A stretch of DNA of 60,000 bases from Lineus longissimus. Taxonomy: Eukaryota; Nemertea; Pilidiophora; Heteronemertea; Lineidae. Under the pieces are notes generated by a model, which was not told the origin of the DNA, ran no database searches, and worked only from the letters and a program-made list of their open reading frames with translations. Position numbers and translations under genes: made by a program. Of this stretch, positions 12,801-21,367 are shown piece after piece; the stretch's first letter is position 1, and the number at the start of each line of letters is the position of its first letter. The stretch covers positions 14,634,001 to 14,694,000 of the forward strand of contig NC_088316.1 in NCBI RefSeq assembly GCF_910592395.1, written 5' to 3'.

Positions 12801-13401
12801 TGCGATTGGTTCTATCACATGCCTATCTATATACAATGTATCAACCATGCTAGCACAATCATACAAATAAATAAAGATTGTATTTACCGGTAGTTTGTCG
12901 CATTTGCACGTCTGAAATCTCAAAACATCTCAACTCATTCGGTTTGGAATTACAAAAGGAAATCATGGTCAAATGAATATTATGTTGCTTCCCCCTGGAT
13001 ATGTTGGAAAATAATTCTTTAAACATAACGTGACTGAACATAACGAATATTCTTTGGTCTGTGTTCAAGGATTTTGAGTGGATGGCAACTTAAACAGGGT
13101 GGTCGTCAAGGAGCAGAGTTTTTTCTGCCGGATTTTGTTGGACCAAAATCATTCTAATAGAAAGGTTTTTTAGCTTTTAAAAAATTATTATTAATTTGGT
13201 AAACAAAATAGGCACATAGATATTTTTAACTGAAAAGAAAAACATTAGCTCAAAAACCTATTTTTCTAAGAGTTTTAAATGATTTTCATTGGGCTAGGGC
13301 TTGATTTCCAATGAACTTGCAGGTATATAATCCACTCACCGTAGGCTTGGAGAACCATAATGAAGTTGAAGCAGAAGGAGGATCGCAGTGATCAACATCA
13401 T
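422..13401 (-). CDS. glycine-receptor-like Cys-loop chloride channel subunit (3' end beyond window)
   Basis: Seven exons join in phase: 13401-13340, 11509-11418, 6048-5981, 2214-1994, 1815-1733, 1488-1351, 879-422; 374 codons so far. The protein would be a plasma-membrane ligand-gated anion channel subunit. In order it shows a signal peptide (1-17), an extracellular ligand domain with the Cys-loop (C155-C169, 13 residues between) and the second disulfide pair C215-C226 typical of glycine/GluCl receptors, M1 (239-261), M2 with the anion-selective PAR motif (267-269), M3 (300-324) and a charged M3-M4 loop. Exons of 68, 221, 83 and 138 bp match the classic vertebrate GABA-A/glycine receptor sizes. 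M4 must lie left of position 1, because the last exon ends at a strong donor (AAG|GTAAAG). Unusual residues: 6' Leu and 9' Val in M2, and Leu for Thr204 of loop C. A GluCl-like receptor is the main alternative; the AAPAR and SGSR-like stretches favour the glycine receptor side. Confidence 0.93.
880..1350 (-). other. intron of the glycine-receptor-like gene
   Basis: This is the intron between exons 6 and 7. I see no other gene or RNA in it. The next intron, 1489-1732, carries a short TATG microsatellite near 1594-1610. Confidence 0.8.
1351..1488 (-). CDS. glycine-receptor-like gene, exon 6 (138 bp)
   Basis: The acceptor is CGTGTTTTCAG and the donor is TTAG|GTAAGT. It encodes [11 protein letters not shown] through NCTKNYLL, that is loops B to C with the first cysteine of the second disulfide. 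Its 138-bp length is the conserved size, phase 1 at both ends. Confidence 0.95.
1733..1815 (-). CDS. glycine-receptor-like gene, exon 5, Cys-loop (83 bp)
   Basis: This exon is too short to stand out as an open frame. It lies between a CAG at 1818-1816 and donor GTGAGT at 1732-1727. It encodes [20 protein letters not shown] followed by C, with exactly 13 residues between the two cysteines, the defining disulfide of the superfamily. It ends in MES, which with the next exon gives ESYGYTT, the loop B region. Its 83-bp length is the conserved size. Confidence 0.95.
1994..2214 (-). CDS. glycine-receptor-like gene, exon 4 (221 bp)
   Basis: The acceptor is TTTTCCTTCCAG and the donor is GTAAGT at 1993-1988. 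It starts [19 protein letters not shown] and includes [11 protein letters not shown], the most conserved part of the extracellular domain. R83 corresponds to agonist-binding Arg65 of the human glycine receptor alpha1. There is one N-glycosylation sequon, NES. The 221-bp length is the family's conserved size. Confidence 0.96.
2215..5980 (-). other. intron between exons 3 and 4, no gene seen
   Basis: This is 3.8 kb of AT-rich non-coding DNA. The only structured element I can support is the fold-back repeat at 4060-4194. Several short open frames here lack homology or splice support. Confidence 0.7.
4060..4194. mobile_element. fold-back MITE-like element, copy 1
   Basis: The left end CACTCTTAGAAGTAAAGG is mirrored at the right end; the reverse complement of the right end reads CACTCATAGAATTAAAGG. 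The inverted similarity continues inward through TTTTGAG and GAAAAC. The 135-bp element has no coding capacity. Related ends recur at 11560-11778 and near 13151-13274, so this is a small dispersed family of non-autonomous DNA elements. Confidence 0.7.
5981..6048 (-). CDS. glycine-receptor-like gene, exon 3 (68 bp)
   Basis: The acceptor is TTTCGTTTCAG and the donor is ATG|GTAAGA. It encodes [20 protein letters not shown], the beta-strand with the V.V.VYI.SF...DE motif. Its 68-bp length is the conserved size of this exon in vertebrate GABA-A/glycine receptor genes. Confidence 0.93.
6800..7548 (-). pseudogene. decayed transporter pseudogene, possibly SLC16 (monocarboxylate transporter) C-terminal half
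   Basis: Three minus-strand fragments in different frames occur in the right order for the second half of a monocarboxylate-transporter-like protein. They are a helix-rich piece with [20 protein letters not shown] (near 7540-7480), a PVVLA motif followed by G...EALEIW (near 7230), and a final membrane segment near 6830-6920 with [16 protein letters not shown] then hydrophobic residues. Frameshifts and stops separate them, and no introns are evident, as expected of a dead retrocopy. The family assignment rests on motif order only and is tentative. No N-terminal half is visible to the right. Confidence 0.35.
9654..9701. repeat. 11-bp inverted repeat (hairpin)
   Basis: CCGCTCTTCCA at 9654-9664 is perfectly mirrored by TGGAAGAGCGG at 9691-9701, with a 26-nt loop. 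No poly-U tract or coding context suggests a role. Confidence 0.6.
10115..10186 (+). tRNA. tRNA-Gly (anticodon TCC)
   Basis: This 72-nt cloverleaf has acceptor stem GCGCTGG paired with CTAGCGC (one G-U) and discriminator A at 10186. The anticodon arm is GATGC-CTTCCAA-GCATT with TCC at positions 34-36. The T arm CCGGG-TTCGATT-CCCGG is perfect. The A box TGGTGTAAAGG and B box GGTTCGATTCC both fit the Pol III consensus. A T-run right after the 3' end (10189-10196) is a Pol III terminator. It is very close to animal tRNA-Gly-TCC. It sits in, and antisense to, an intron of the receptor gene. Confidence 0.95.
11418..11509 (-). CDS. glycine-receptor-like gene, exon 2
   Basis: This 92-bp exon lies between acceptor TTTCTTTCAG and donor G|GTGAGT. 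It encodes the conserved start of the extracellular domain, ending in [16 protein letters not shown], which matches the family's LL..YD..LRPGF signature. Phases join exons 1 and 3 without a gap. Confidence 0.9.
11560..11778. mobile_element. fold-back MITE-like element, copy 2
   Basis: The ends ACTCTCAGAAATAAAGG (11560-11576) and CCTTGATTTCAAAGAGT (11762-11778) are inverted repeats with 14 of 17 matches. The interior is also self-complementary: AATATTTGTGTTGGCC-like segments occur on both strands. It shares its right-hand interior (GTTTGGCTGAAAA, CAAAA.CCTT) with the copy at 4060-4194. Confidence 0.7.
13151..13274. mobile_element. fold-back MITE-like element, copy 3 (degenerate)
   Basis: The right end, read on the minus strand, is ACTCTTAGAAAAATAGG, followed by TTTTTGAG, matching the end of copy 1. 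The left end ATTCTAATAGAAAGGTTTTTT is a degenerate mirror of it. The boundaries are approximate. Confidence 0.5.
13340..13401 (-). CDS. glycine-receptor-like gene, coding exon 1 (signal peptide)
   Basis: Two consecutive ATG codons start at 13401; 20 codons plus 2 nt follow, ending at donor CG|GTGAGT (GT at 13339-13338). The peptide [16 protein letters not shown] is a typical secretory signal. Phase 2 fits the next exon. A pyrimidine-rich tract and CAG at 13433-13435 suggest that a 5' UTR intron lies just upstream, so the promoter is further right. Confidence 0.85.
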
Positions 13402-13720
13402 TGAGTCTGTGTCTCTATGTGAAACTTCTAGTCTGAAGTGGAAAAAAGCATTTGTTATTTATGTTAACATCACAACGTGAACATCAGCAAAAGTGAGGAC
13501 CCTCCAAGCTAACAACAACGGAAGCTGTGCCATAAGTTCTCAGTTTGTTAATCGATGACATCGACTGTCCGCACTCCTGGTTGCCTCGCTTTTCATTAGA
13601 AACCCGGTAAAACAGAAGCACATGTAGATGTACACAGATATGTACACGGCGATGTACTATGTTGTGTCTTCTACTCGACAACCATGCAAGGACGGCGGTT
13701 GATTCGATGAATCAAAAACA
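13402..13720. other. spacer between receptor gene start and lectin array
   Basis: This short spacer holds the likely 5' UTR acceptor of the receptor gene at 13433-13435. I see no TATA box or clear promoter in it; the receptor's first non-coding exon may lie further right, even beyond the array. Confidence 0.5.
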
Positions 13721-14993
13721 ATATTAAACAGAAAAGAACGACATCTGTGTTCAACGGGACCAATCTTTCTTTACTGAGGTTGGATCAATAATGCTCTGGA
13801 AGTGTTAGATAGCTGTTTTTAAGTTGTACATGTACGTTTTTTTCTGCAGACATTCTTGCTGAATTTCTAGCACGCCTTGGTATTCCTTTGTAAAAGTCAC
13901 ACCATAGACACAACTAATTGAGAAAACATGCAGTACGAATCTGAAAGAAGCATTTAGTAATTACAATGCTGCAGAATTCACTCAAAAGTTTTTTTCTGAT
14001 AAGATGTGGCGTATCAAATGTCTGCGTGATATTAACTGAACTGAATATCTGATGCGAAGGTCGAATATATCAAGGGAATGCGAAGGTTTAAACAACCCCT
14101 GTTGCCGATATCTTCGAACGAGTTTTCAGCACAGACGATATGGCTAACTTGCGGAATGGCCAATCAGGTGTTATTTTAAGCTGGTAACTAGAATCGGGTT
14201 CCCAATGTTACGAATACCAACCAGCTACTGCATCCGTGGTCTTAGTGAAAACGTGTACGTGAAGAATACTTTCGCATCAGCTTCAATGGGAAGCATCATC
14301 ACCATTTTTGGCAGAAGATTTAGATTTTTAGAACACTTCGTTGATTTTTTTGGTCAGTGCTTACCTTGCTTTTCAATATTCAAACAACACACAAAATGTG
14401 ATATCCAAATCGATATACACACACACAATATTGTACACTGCTTTGTATAGTACTTTATTATTGTAATAATGGATTTCATTAAATCAATCGTGAGGATAAG
14501 AATTAAATTCAAAGAAGAGCATGAACAGTGCATCATAAATTGCCTGCAACTTAGATACTCTTGGATAAGGAGATCAGTTGGTAGCAGTTAGGTGGCTCAT
14601 AGACAGAAATGCAGAGGTACCGCCGCGTATATGGTTGACTCATCGGCGACTCTAGATCATCGGCGACCCTTGACTACTGTATTTCAAAGTAGATAACGGC
14701 AAGTTAGAAGCATGTCTATGTCATCTTCAGCAGCACTATCATGGACTTCCCGACGAAATACAGCTAGTTCCATTTGAACCATTCACGAATGAACATACAA
14801 CTGAAAGACAACTTCAATCAACCACGGTCACGGAAGCAACTCACTTTCAACATGCTCCGATCATATTTGCCTACTGTTCTGGATCCCTCCAACTGCGTGT
14901 ACCTAGAATTCCTGAGGTACCGGCGCTGTTGATCTAATGGTACCACGATGCACGAGATCGTTCCGTCACTGGTCTGAAACTGTTTAACCAAAA

Positions 14994-16916
14994 ATGGACA
15001 TTCGGAACGGACGATTTTACACACTTCATTTCGAAATGGGGAACGTTTATTGGAGCCATGACATTTGGCCAAGGGTCGTAAAGAAAGTCACATTTTGTGC
15101 TTTCCTGTGTCATCTTAAGCCCAGCTGTACCGGGATTAGCATAAGGAAGACTGGACCAGCTGGGATGGTGACATGCAATGGTTATAAGATGTCATCAGGC
15201 AAACCGTTCGTAATGACGTCAAGAAAAACATATTATCTTCACAGAGGTAAAAAAAACACATTTTAAAGCGAGAAATTTGTTTTTAACATTCAACGAGTTG
15301 ACATTGCATGATGATGGTGCATGATAGCTTACAGATATTCCTTTATGGTGAGCATTTACGCATGATGTACGATGGCATGAAGAAATTATTTCATGCTGAT
15401 AGGCTATCAGAGTATTCTATGCCGTCGATGTTGGTTTATAAGTACATTGAATTAATATAGGCGCGTGATTGTTTTACATGAGGCTTCAGCATTTATCACA
15501 GTTGGGATAAAAACGAGTGTCTTCTGTTAGGCGTATCTTCGTCAGAGGTAGTATGATAAAATCAAGCACCACGTCAGATGATACGATGTATCATGTAGGA
15601 GCCAGTTTTCGCGGGTCTTATCACTAAGTGCAGATTTACTAGCTTCCAGCGATTCCATACACGCAAAAGCTTATTTATTACGAAATTTGAGATCAATAAC
15701 GAAATATCTGGGGTGCTGCGTGGATGTTTTTAGCGTGAATTAATCTTGAAATCGCTCACTGAAAGATCGATGCAGACCAAAACAAATCCGAAGCGGCTCC
15801 CCATTTTCGCGGGTATTGCGCATGCGCGACTGATTGTTGTGTTTCTGTGTAGTGTGCATGATCCTAGGTATTGACCCAGTGTTTTGAACGTAATTAGAGA
15901 ATTGCTTGCCTGTTTAGGACGCATTTTGGGCGCTTTCTTTGCGGAACGAAATGAAAATCAAAAATCAGAAAATTTCTTCTCTGGAAACGAAGTGACGCGC
16001 GAGAAAACGGGAAAAAACGGGTTTTCGCGAAATTGGGGATGACTCGAAATTGGGGAGCAGCACCATACACAAATGTATTCATCACAAGTCTTTTCTTCTT
16101 TACATATTGACTCAGGCTGAAATTAGTAAATCATGTTTGGTGGTTTGGTTCAGAGACGTAGCTCCGCATGAAACAAGCCTCAGCGAATTTGACAAGAAGT
16201 ATGCGCTTCGACATGTTGAGGATACAAGATATGTTTTTATTATCAATTGCAGACTGTCCTTTGCCATATCGTACAGTTGGAGACTACCATGGTTCTAAGT
16301 GTTACATTCACTCAACGATCTCAATGGCGTCCTTTGACATTACCTCGAATGTTTGTAGGACCAAATATGGCAGAAAGTTGGTTGAGCCTGAAACCCGAAA
16401 CGAATTCGATATTTTATATAGATTCTTCAGGAAGGTTTGTATTTTAGCTGACAAAATAGAAAAAATGATTTGAAAATTATGTTTGAAAACAAACGATCGA
16501 ATTGTCTGTCATTCGTTTGCCTTGTGTTGATTTCCTGAGATTCCTAAATACTATGTTGTAATAAGTATCTTATAACGTTCCCCAGCTCCGACACAAACCA
16601 TGCTCAGACGCTCTCCGGGACCTTAAGCTTTGCCTTCGCTTTAGAATCGTGTCTAATATTGATAATGGTGATGTTTCAGATAATCTTTATTCCTGACAAG
16701 ATGACTTTGTTATTTCTGGGAGGACTGCGCAACAAGAGAAATAAATTTTACTGGCAGTCATCAGGAATCGAACTCGACTATTTCGACCGATGGACACGCG
16801 GAGAGCCCAACAACTTTCATGACCACAAAACATTTCTCGCCATGTGGAATGTGCCCCCGGGAATGATGGACACATTTGCCAGGGACAGAATTCAGGGATA
16901 CGTTTGTGAACTATAG
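14994..16916 (+). CDS. PAN-C-type lectin protein, unit 1 (5' end not found)
   Basis: Exons: about 14994-15246 (PAN/Apple-like), 16253-16434 and 16680-16916 (lectin domain, TAG stop). Junctions are GAG|GTAAAA to TTGCAG (phase 1) and AAG|GTTTGT to TTTCAG (phase 0). The PAN-like part has CAFLC...PSC...VTC cysteines and ends YYLHR, joining DCP, a long-form lectin start with an extra cysteine pair. The lectin domain has GGLRNKRNKFYW, RWTRGEPNNF with the EPN sugar/calcium motif, and the YVCEL end. The usual inner disulfide cysteines and the WND motif are absent. It is probably a secreted lectin of immune or recognition type. The first exon with a signal peptide was not identified, and the PAN exon's left edge is uncertain; 14994 is only an in-frame ATG. 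Loop residues HDHKTF and FARDRIQ mark this type. Confidence 0.8.
15591..16065. mobile_element. 475-bp TA-flanked insertion in unit 1
   Basis: The empty site in units 2 and 6 reads GATGTACACAAATG. Here GATGTA is followed by 475 bp (TCATGTAGG to AGCACCA) and then TACACAAATG, so a TA is repeated at both ends. The ends are not clear inverted repeats. The insert contains TTTCGCGGG-like motifs in both orientations and a perfect NRF1-type site TGCGCATGCGCG (15817-15828). Two minus-strand open frames inside it (64 and 63 aa) resemble nothing I know. It lies in the PAN-lectin intron. Confidence 0.75.
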
Positions 16917-17509
16917 GATGTATACGAAATAACTGATCGAATATTATCACTTGCATTATGAAATATATACTAGTAATTTGATTGGATGATGTTGTGTGAT
17001 TTCGAACTGAATTCGATGAAAAGTCATCTTTAGCCTCAATGTATTGACATTGCTGAGCTTCCAGACAGCGCGCTTCAGTATGGGTGGCGGCTGCAGAGTT
17101 CAGTATGACGAAGGGGAGGAATTGAGCATCATCCGTAATTGCCTGTCGTATATATACATGTGCAATGTACTTGCAATGCATAATAGTAGCATCCTGACAT
17201 CAGGCTTCTCCTACATCTCGTCAGAGGGTTAATGGTTCCTGTTCACCAACGACAAAGATGCTTAGGAACCAATATATCCTTCTTCGTGATATCAGCAACA
17301 TGGATGTTACACATTGGCTATTACAACTTAAAAGGGGACTATATGCAGGACCCGGGAAGTTAAACTGGCGATGTTCGGGTGACTATGCACAATAACTGCA
17401 TTGGGTCATTACATTCCTCAAAGTATGACTAGTTTTGACGTACTGTGAGAGAGGAGAGACCCCTATTGGCGACTTCGTGTAACGTTAGCTTGCCTACCTA
17501 GCTGCTGCC

Positions 17510-17516
17510 TATAAAA
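17510..17516 (+). promoter_or_regulatory. conserved TATA-like motif in array units
   Basis: TATAAAA follows GCTGCTGCC about 600 bp after the lectin stop codon. It recurs at the same place in every unit, but unit 3 has one A fewer (TATAAAC). It could be a core promoter for a second transcript or for the next unit's lectin gene; no start site can be assigned. Confidence 0.25.
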
Positions 17517-17612
17517 CCCCTTTAAGTATAAACGAAATAGAGTGTCAAGCTTTACTATACCTAGTTTAGTGCTGAAGTCTTTTTCTGTTAAGTCAAATAA
17601 CTAACATCAAAA

Positions 17613-17634
17613 CACATTACTTTGAAGTAATGTG
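17613..17634. repeat. perfect 10-bp inverted repeat in array units
   Basis: CACATTACTT and its exact reverse complement are separated by only TG, giving a 22-nt palindrome-like hairpin. It is kept in units 2, 4, 5, 6 and 7; unit 3 has a G for A in the left arm. Its role is unknown. Confidence 0.6.
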
Positions 17635-17980
17635 CTTTTGCCCACATCTAAAAAAGAAAAGGAGAAAAGGTAATCTAACTCGCTTTACCTTATAAAACCG
17701 CGAATCAGGCACAATATCATCCACCATTAAACAGAATCGATAGATAGTTTGTCCCGTGATAAAGTATGATCCATCGCAGAAAGCTCGTGACCGCCCCTGC
17801 TGCCAGCGGGCCGGTAACTGAGCCACAAGCTAGCCCGCCTGGCGTTATGCAGTTCAGCTGACGTCTAGTTGAATCGATTGCTCCAGCAATGATGACCAGG
17901 AGTTGCATTTTCGAGGGTCGGGTTGAAAGCAAAAAGTTATGGCGTAATGGTGCTTGTCCTGCTAAACGTAAATCGCGCAA
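17617..17980 (-). other. conserved minus-strand open region in every unit, function unknown
   Basis: Two overlapping minus-strand frames stay open in all seven units. One begins MQLLVIIAGAIDS, weakly like a secretory signal. The other includes RAFCDGSYFITGQTIYRFC and reaches a good donor (AAG|GTAAAG, minus strand). In unit 3 a 6-bp deletion keeps both frames. Equivalent regions lie at 22078-22396, 26856-27192, 31235-31598, 35672-36035, 40133-40451 and 44939-45257. I do not recognise a family. High identity between units could keep frames open by chance. Confidence 0.2.
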
Positions 17981-19923
17981 CTAATCTGGTTTTATACTGT
18001 GGCTGAGGAAGACCCGACCGGTGTCTTTGCTTTCATCTCGTTGGATACGCGATACAGTAGTGGCTATTTTTTTCTAAATCTCGCAAACTGGCGTACGTTT
18101 CGCCTTTTACGCGATTGTTCTCCTGGTGTTGCAGCAGTTTTGAGTTGGTGACTATTCGCGACTGTCTTAGTCATTGGCTGGTCGCAGGAACACTGATAAT
18201 ACATGTTAATAGGCCTTTCCAATGACTTAGACAGTCAAGAAGATAACTTTACAGACATCGCAAATGAATGGTGCAGTGGTCAACAATGACTGACTGGTAC
18301 TAAACGTATTTTCAGAGACACACATCGTTGTAGTATAATGGTGCTGAAGCTGATAGTGGCAGGTAGAATCGTCTCTGAATATCTGTACATTACTTCAGAC
18401 AGCTGGAAATTTGCATTTGAAATTGAAGATCTAGTGCAAAAGTAGTCAAAGGAGCTTTTTCATTTTGAGAGAATGGGTAAAAACCACGACGATGCCACAT
18501 TAGAGTGCACTGCGACAGCCTAAAATGTTCAGTGTTTTTACGCTAGCTTTTATTGGCATGTCAAAACTTTATTGTACTCGCATCCTTCACGTCCGATTGC
18601 CCGATGAACACGCGATGTTGGTAAATGTTTTACTATCTCAATATTCACGTTGTTAAAAAAAATATTAAACAGAAAAGAACGACATCTGTGTTCAACGGGA
18701 CCAATCTTTCTTTACTGAGGTTGGATCAATAATGCTCTGGAAGTGTAAGAGAGCTGTTTTTAAGTTATACATGTACGTTTTTTTCTGCAGACATTCTTGC
18801 TGAATTTCTAGCACGCCTTGGTATTCCTTTGTAAGAGTCACACCATAGACACAACTAATTGAGAAAACATGCAGTACGAATCTGAAAGAAGCATTTAGTA
18901 ATTAAAATACTGCAGAATTCACTCAAAAGTATTTTTCTGATAAGAGGTAGCGTATCAAATGTCTGCGTGATACTAACTGAACTGAATATCTGATGCGAAG
19001 GTCGAATATATCAAGGGAATGCGAAGGTTTAAACAACCCCTGTTGCCGATATCTTCGAACGAGTTTTCAGCACAGATGATATGGCTAACTTGCGGAAAGG
19101 CCAATCAGGTGTTATTTTAAGCTGGTAACTAGAATCGGGTTCCCAATGTTACGAATACCAACCAGCTACTGCATCCGTGGTCTTTGTGAAAACGTGCAAG
19201 TGAAGAATACTTTCACATTAGCTACAATGGGAAGCATCATCACCATTTTTGGCAGAAGATTTAGATTTTTAGAACACATCGTTGATTTTTTTTTGGTCAG
19301 TGCTTACCTTGCTTTCAATATTCAAACAACAACAAAAATGTGATATCCAAATCGTTATAGTGTCACACAGTATTGTACACTGCTTTGTAGTACTTTATTA
19401 TTGTAATATTCGATTTCATTAAATCAATCGTGAGGATTAGAATTAAATTCAAAGAAGAGCATGAACAGTGCCTGCAACTTAGATACTCTTGGATAAGGAG
19501 ATCAGTTGGTAGCAGTTAGGTGGCTCACAGACAGAAATGCAGAGGTACCGCCGCGTATATGATTGACTCATCGGCGACTCTAGATCATCGGCGACCCTTG
19601 ACTACTGTATTTCAAAGTAGATAACGGCAAGTTAGAAGCATGTCTATGTCATCTTCAGCAGCACTATCATGGACTTCCCGACGAAATACAGCTAGTTCCA
19701 TTTGAACCATTCACGAATGAACATACAACTGAAAGACAACTTCAATCAACCACGGTCAGGGAAGCAACTCACTTTCAACAAGCTCCGATCATATTTGCCT
19801 ACTGTTCTGGATCCCTCCAACTGCGTGTACCGAGAATTCCTGAGGTACCGGCGCTGTTGATCTAATGGTACCACGATGCACGAGATCGTTCCGTCACAGG
19901 TCTGAAACCTTGTTTAGCCAAAA

Positions 19924-21367
19924 ATGGACATTCGGAACGGACGATTTTACACACTTGATTTCGAAATGGGGAACGTTTATTGGAGCCATGACATTGGGCC
20001 ATGGGTCGTAAAGAAAGTCATATTTTGTGCTTTCCTATGTCATCTTAACCCCAGCTGTACCGGGATTAGCATAAGGAAGACTGGACCAGCTGGGATGATG
20101 ACATGCAATGGTTATAAGATGTCATCAGGCAAACCGTTCGTAATGACGTCAAGAAAAACATATTATCTTCACAGAGGTAAAAAAAACACATTTTAAAGCG
20201 AGAAATTTGTTTTTAACATTCAACGAGTTGACATTGCATGATGATGGTGCATGATAGCTTAATATTCCTTTATGGTGAGCATTTACGCATGATGTACGAT
20301 GGCATGAAGAAATTATTTCATGCTAATAGGCTATCAGATTATTCTATGCCGTCGATGTTGGTTCACAAGTACATTGAATTAATATATGCGCGTGATTGTT
20401 TTACATGAGGCTTCAGCATTTATCACAGTTGGGATAAAAACGAGTGTCTTCTGTTAGGCGTATCTTCGTCAGAGGTAGTATGATAAAATCAAGCACCACG
20501 TCAGATGATACGATGTACACAAATGTATTCATCACTAAGTCTTTTCTTCTTTACATATTGACTCAGGCTGAAATTAGCAAATCATGTTTGGTGGTTTGTT
20601 TCAGAGACGTAGCTCCGCATGAAACAAGCCTCAGCGAATTTGACAAGAAGTATGCGCTTCAACATGTTGAGGATACAAGATATGTTTTATTATCAATTGC
20701 AGACTGTCCTTTGCCATATCGTACAGTTGGAGACTACCATGGTTCTAAATGTTACATTCACTCAACGATCTCAATGGCGTCCTTTAACATTACCTCGAAT
20801 GTTTGTAGGACCAAATATGGCGGAAAGTTGGTTGAGCCTGAAACCCGAAACGAATTCGATATTTTATATAAATTCTTCACGAAGGTTTGTATTTTACCTG
20901 ACAAAATAGAAAAAAATGATTTGAAAATTATGTTTGAAAACAAACGATCGAATTGTCTGTCATTCGTTTTCCTTGTGTTGATTTCCTGAGATTCCTAAAT
21001 ACTATGTTGTAATAAGTATCTTATAATGTTCCCCAGCTCAGACACAAACCATGCTCAGACGCTCTCCGGGACCTTAAGCTTTGCCTTCACTTTAGAATCG
21101 TGTCTGATATTGATAATGGTGATGTTTCAGATAATCTGTATTCCTGACAAGACAACTAGGATATTTCTTGGAGGACTGCGCAATAAGAGAAATAAATTTT
21201 ACTGGCAGTCATCAGGAATCGAACTCGACTATTTCGACCGATGGACACGCGGAGAGCCCAACAACTTTCATAACCCCAATACATTTCTCGCCATGAGGAA
21301 TGTGCCCCCGGGATTGATGGACACATATGTCGGGCACACAATCCAGGGATACGTTTGTGAACTATAG
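19924..21367 (+). CDS. PAN-C-type lectin protein, unit 2 (5' end not found)
   Basis: Exons about 19924-20176, 20703-20884 and 21131-21367, all open, with the same junctions and phases as in the other units. Distinctive residues: LDFEMGN and VIFCAFLCHLNPSC in the PAN-like exon; FNITSNVC in lectin exon 1; and IICIPDKTTRIF, HNPNTFLAMRN and TYVGHTIQ in lectin exon 2. Trp of the usual MWN is Arg here. The upstream frame happens to stay open into lectin exon 1 (from 20444) because of one fewer T before the acceptor; I read that as intron, not coding. Its near-identical partner is unit 6. Confidence 0.78.

Larger units (their letters stand above)
11510..13339 (-). other. first coding intron of the glycine-receptor-like gene
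   Basis: This is the intron between signal-peptide exon 1 and exon 2. It holds two fold-back elements (11560-11778 and about 13151-13274) and AT-rich sequence with no supported gene. Confidence 0.7.

Noticed and set aside
13850-13889. A 40-nt exon-like segment after TTTTTTTCTGCAG, ending at GTAAGA in most units
   Set aside because: The splice signals look good, and a short ATG segment at the end of the previous unit could join in phase. The resulting peptide is not a convincing signal sequence, however, and unit 1 has the weaker GTAAAA. Left unassigned.
14818-15072. 84-codon minus-strand frames repeated in several lectin units
   Set aside because: They overlap the PAN exon antisense and recur only because the units are near-identical. 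No splice or domain support.
16162-16241. A possible extra exon encoding RDVAPHETSLSEFDKKYAL
   Set aside because: It follows a fair acceptor, but its donor would be weak (GTTTTT), and its 79-nt length would break the phase between the PAN and lectin exons.
20444-20702. Open frame running into lectin exon 1 in units 2 and 6 (181 codons)
   Set aside because: In units 1, 3, 5 and 7 an extra T breaks this frame just before the acceptor, while the acceptor and the phase-1 join from the PAN exon are kept in all units. The upstream part is best read as intron.
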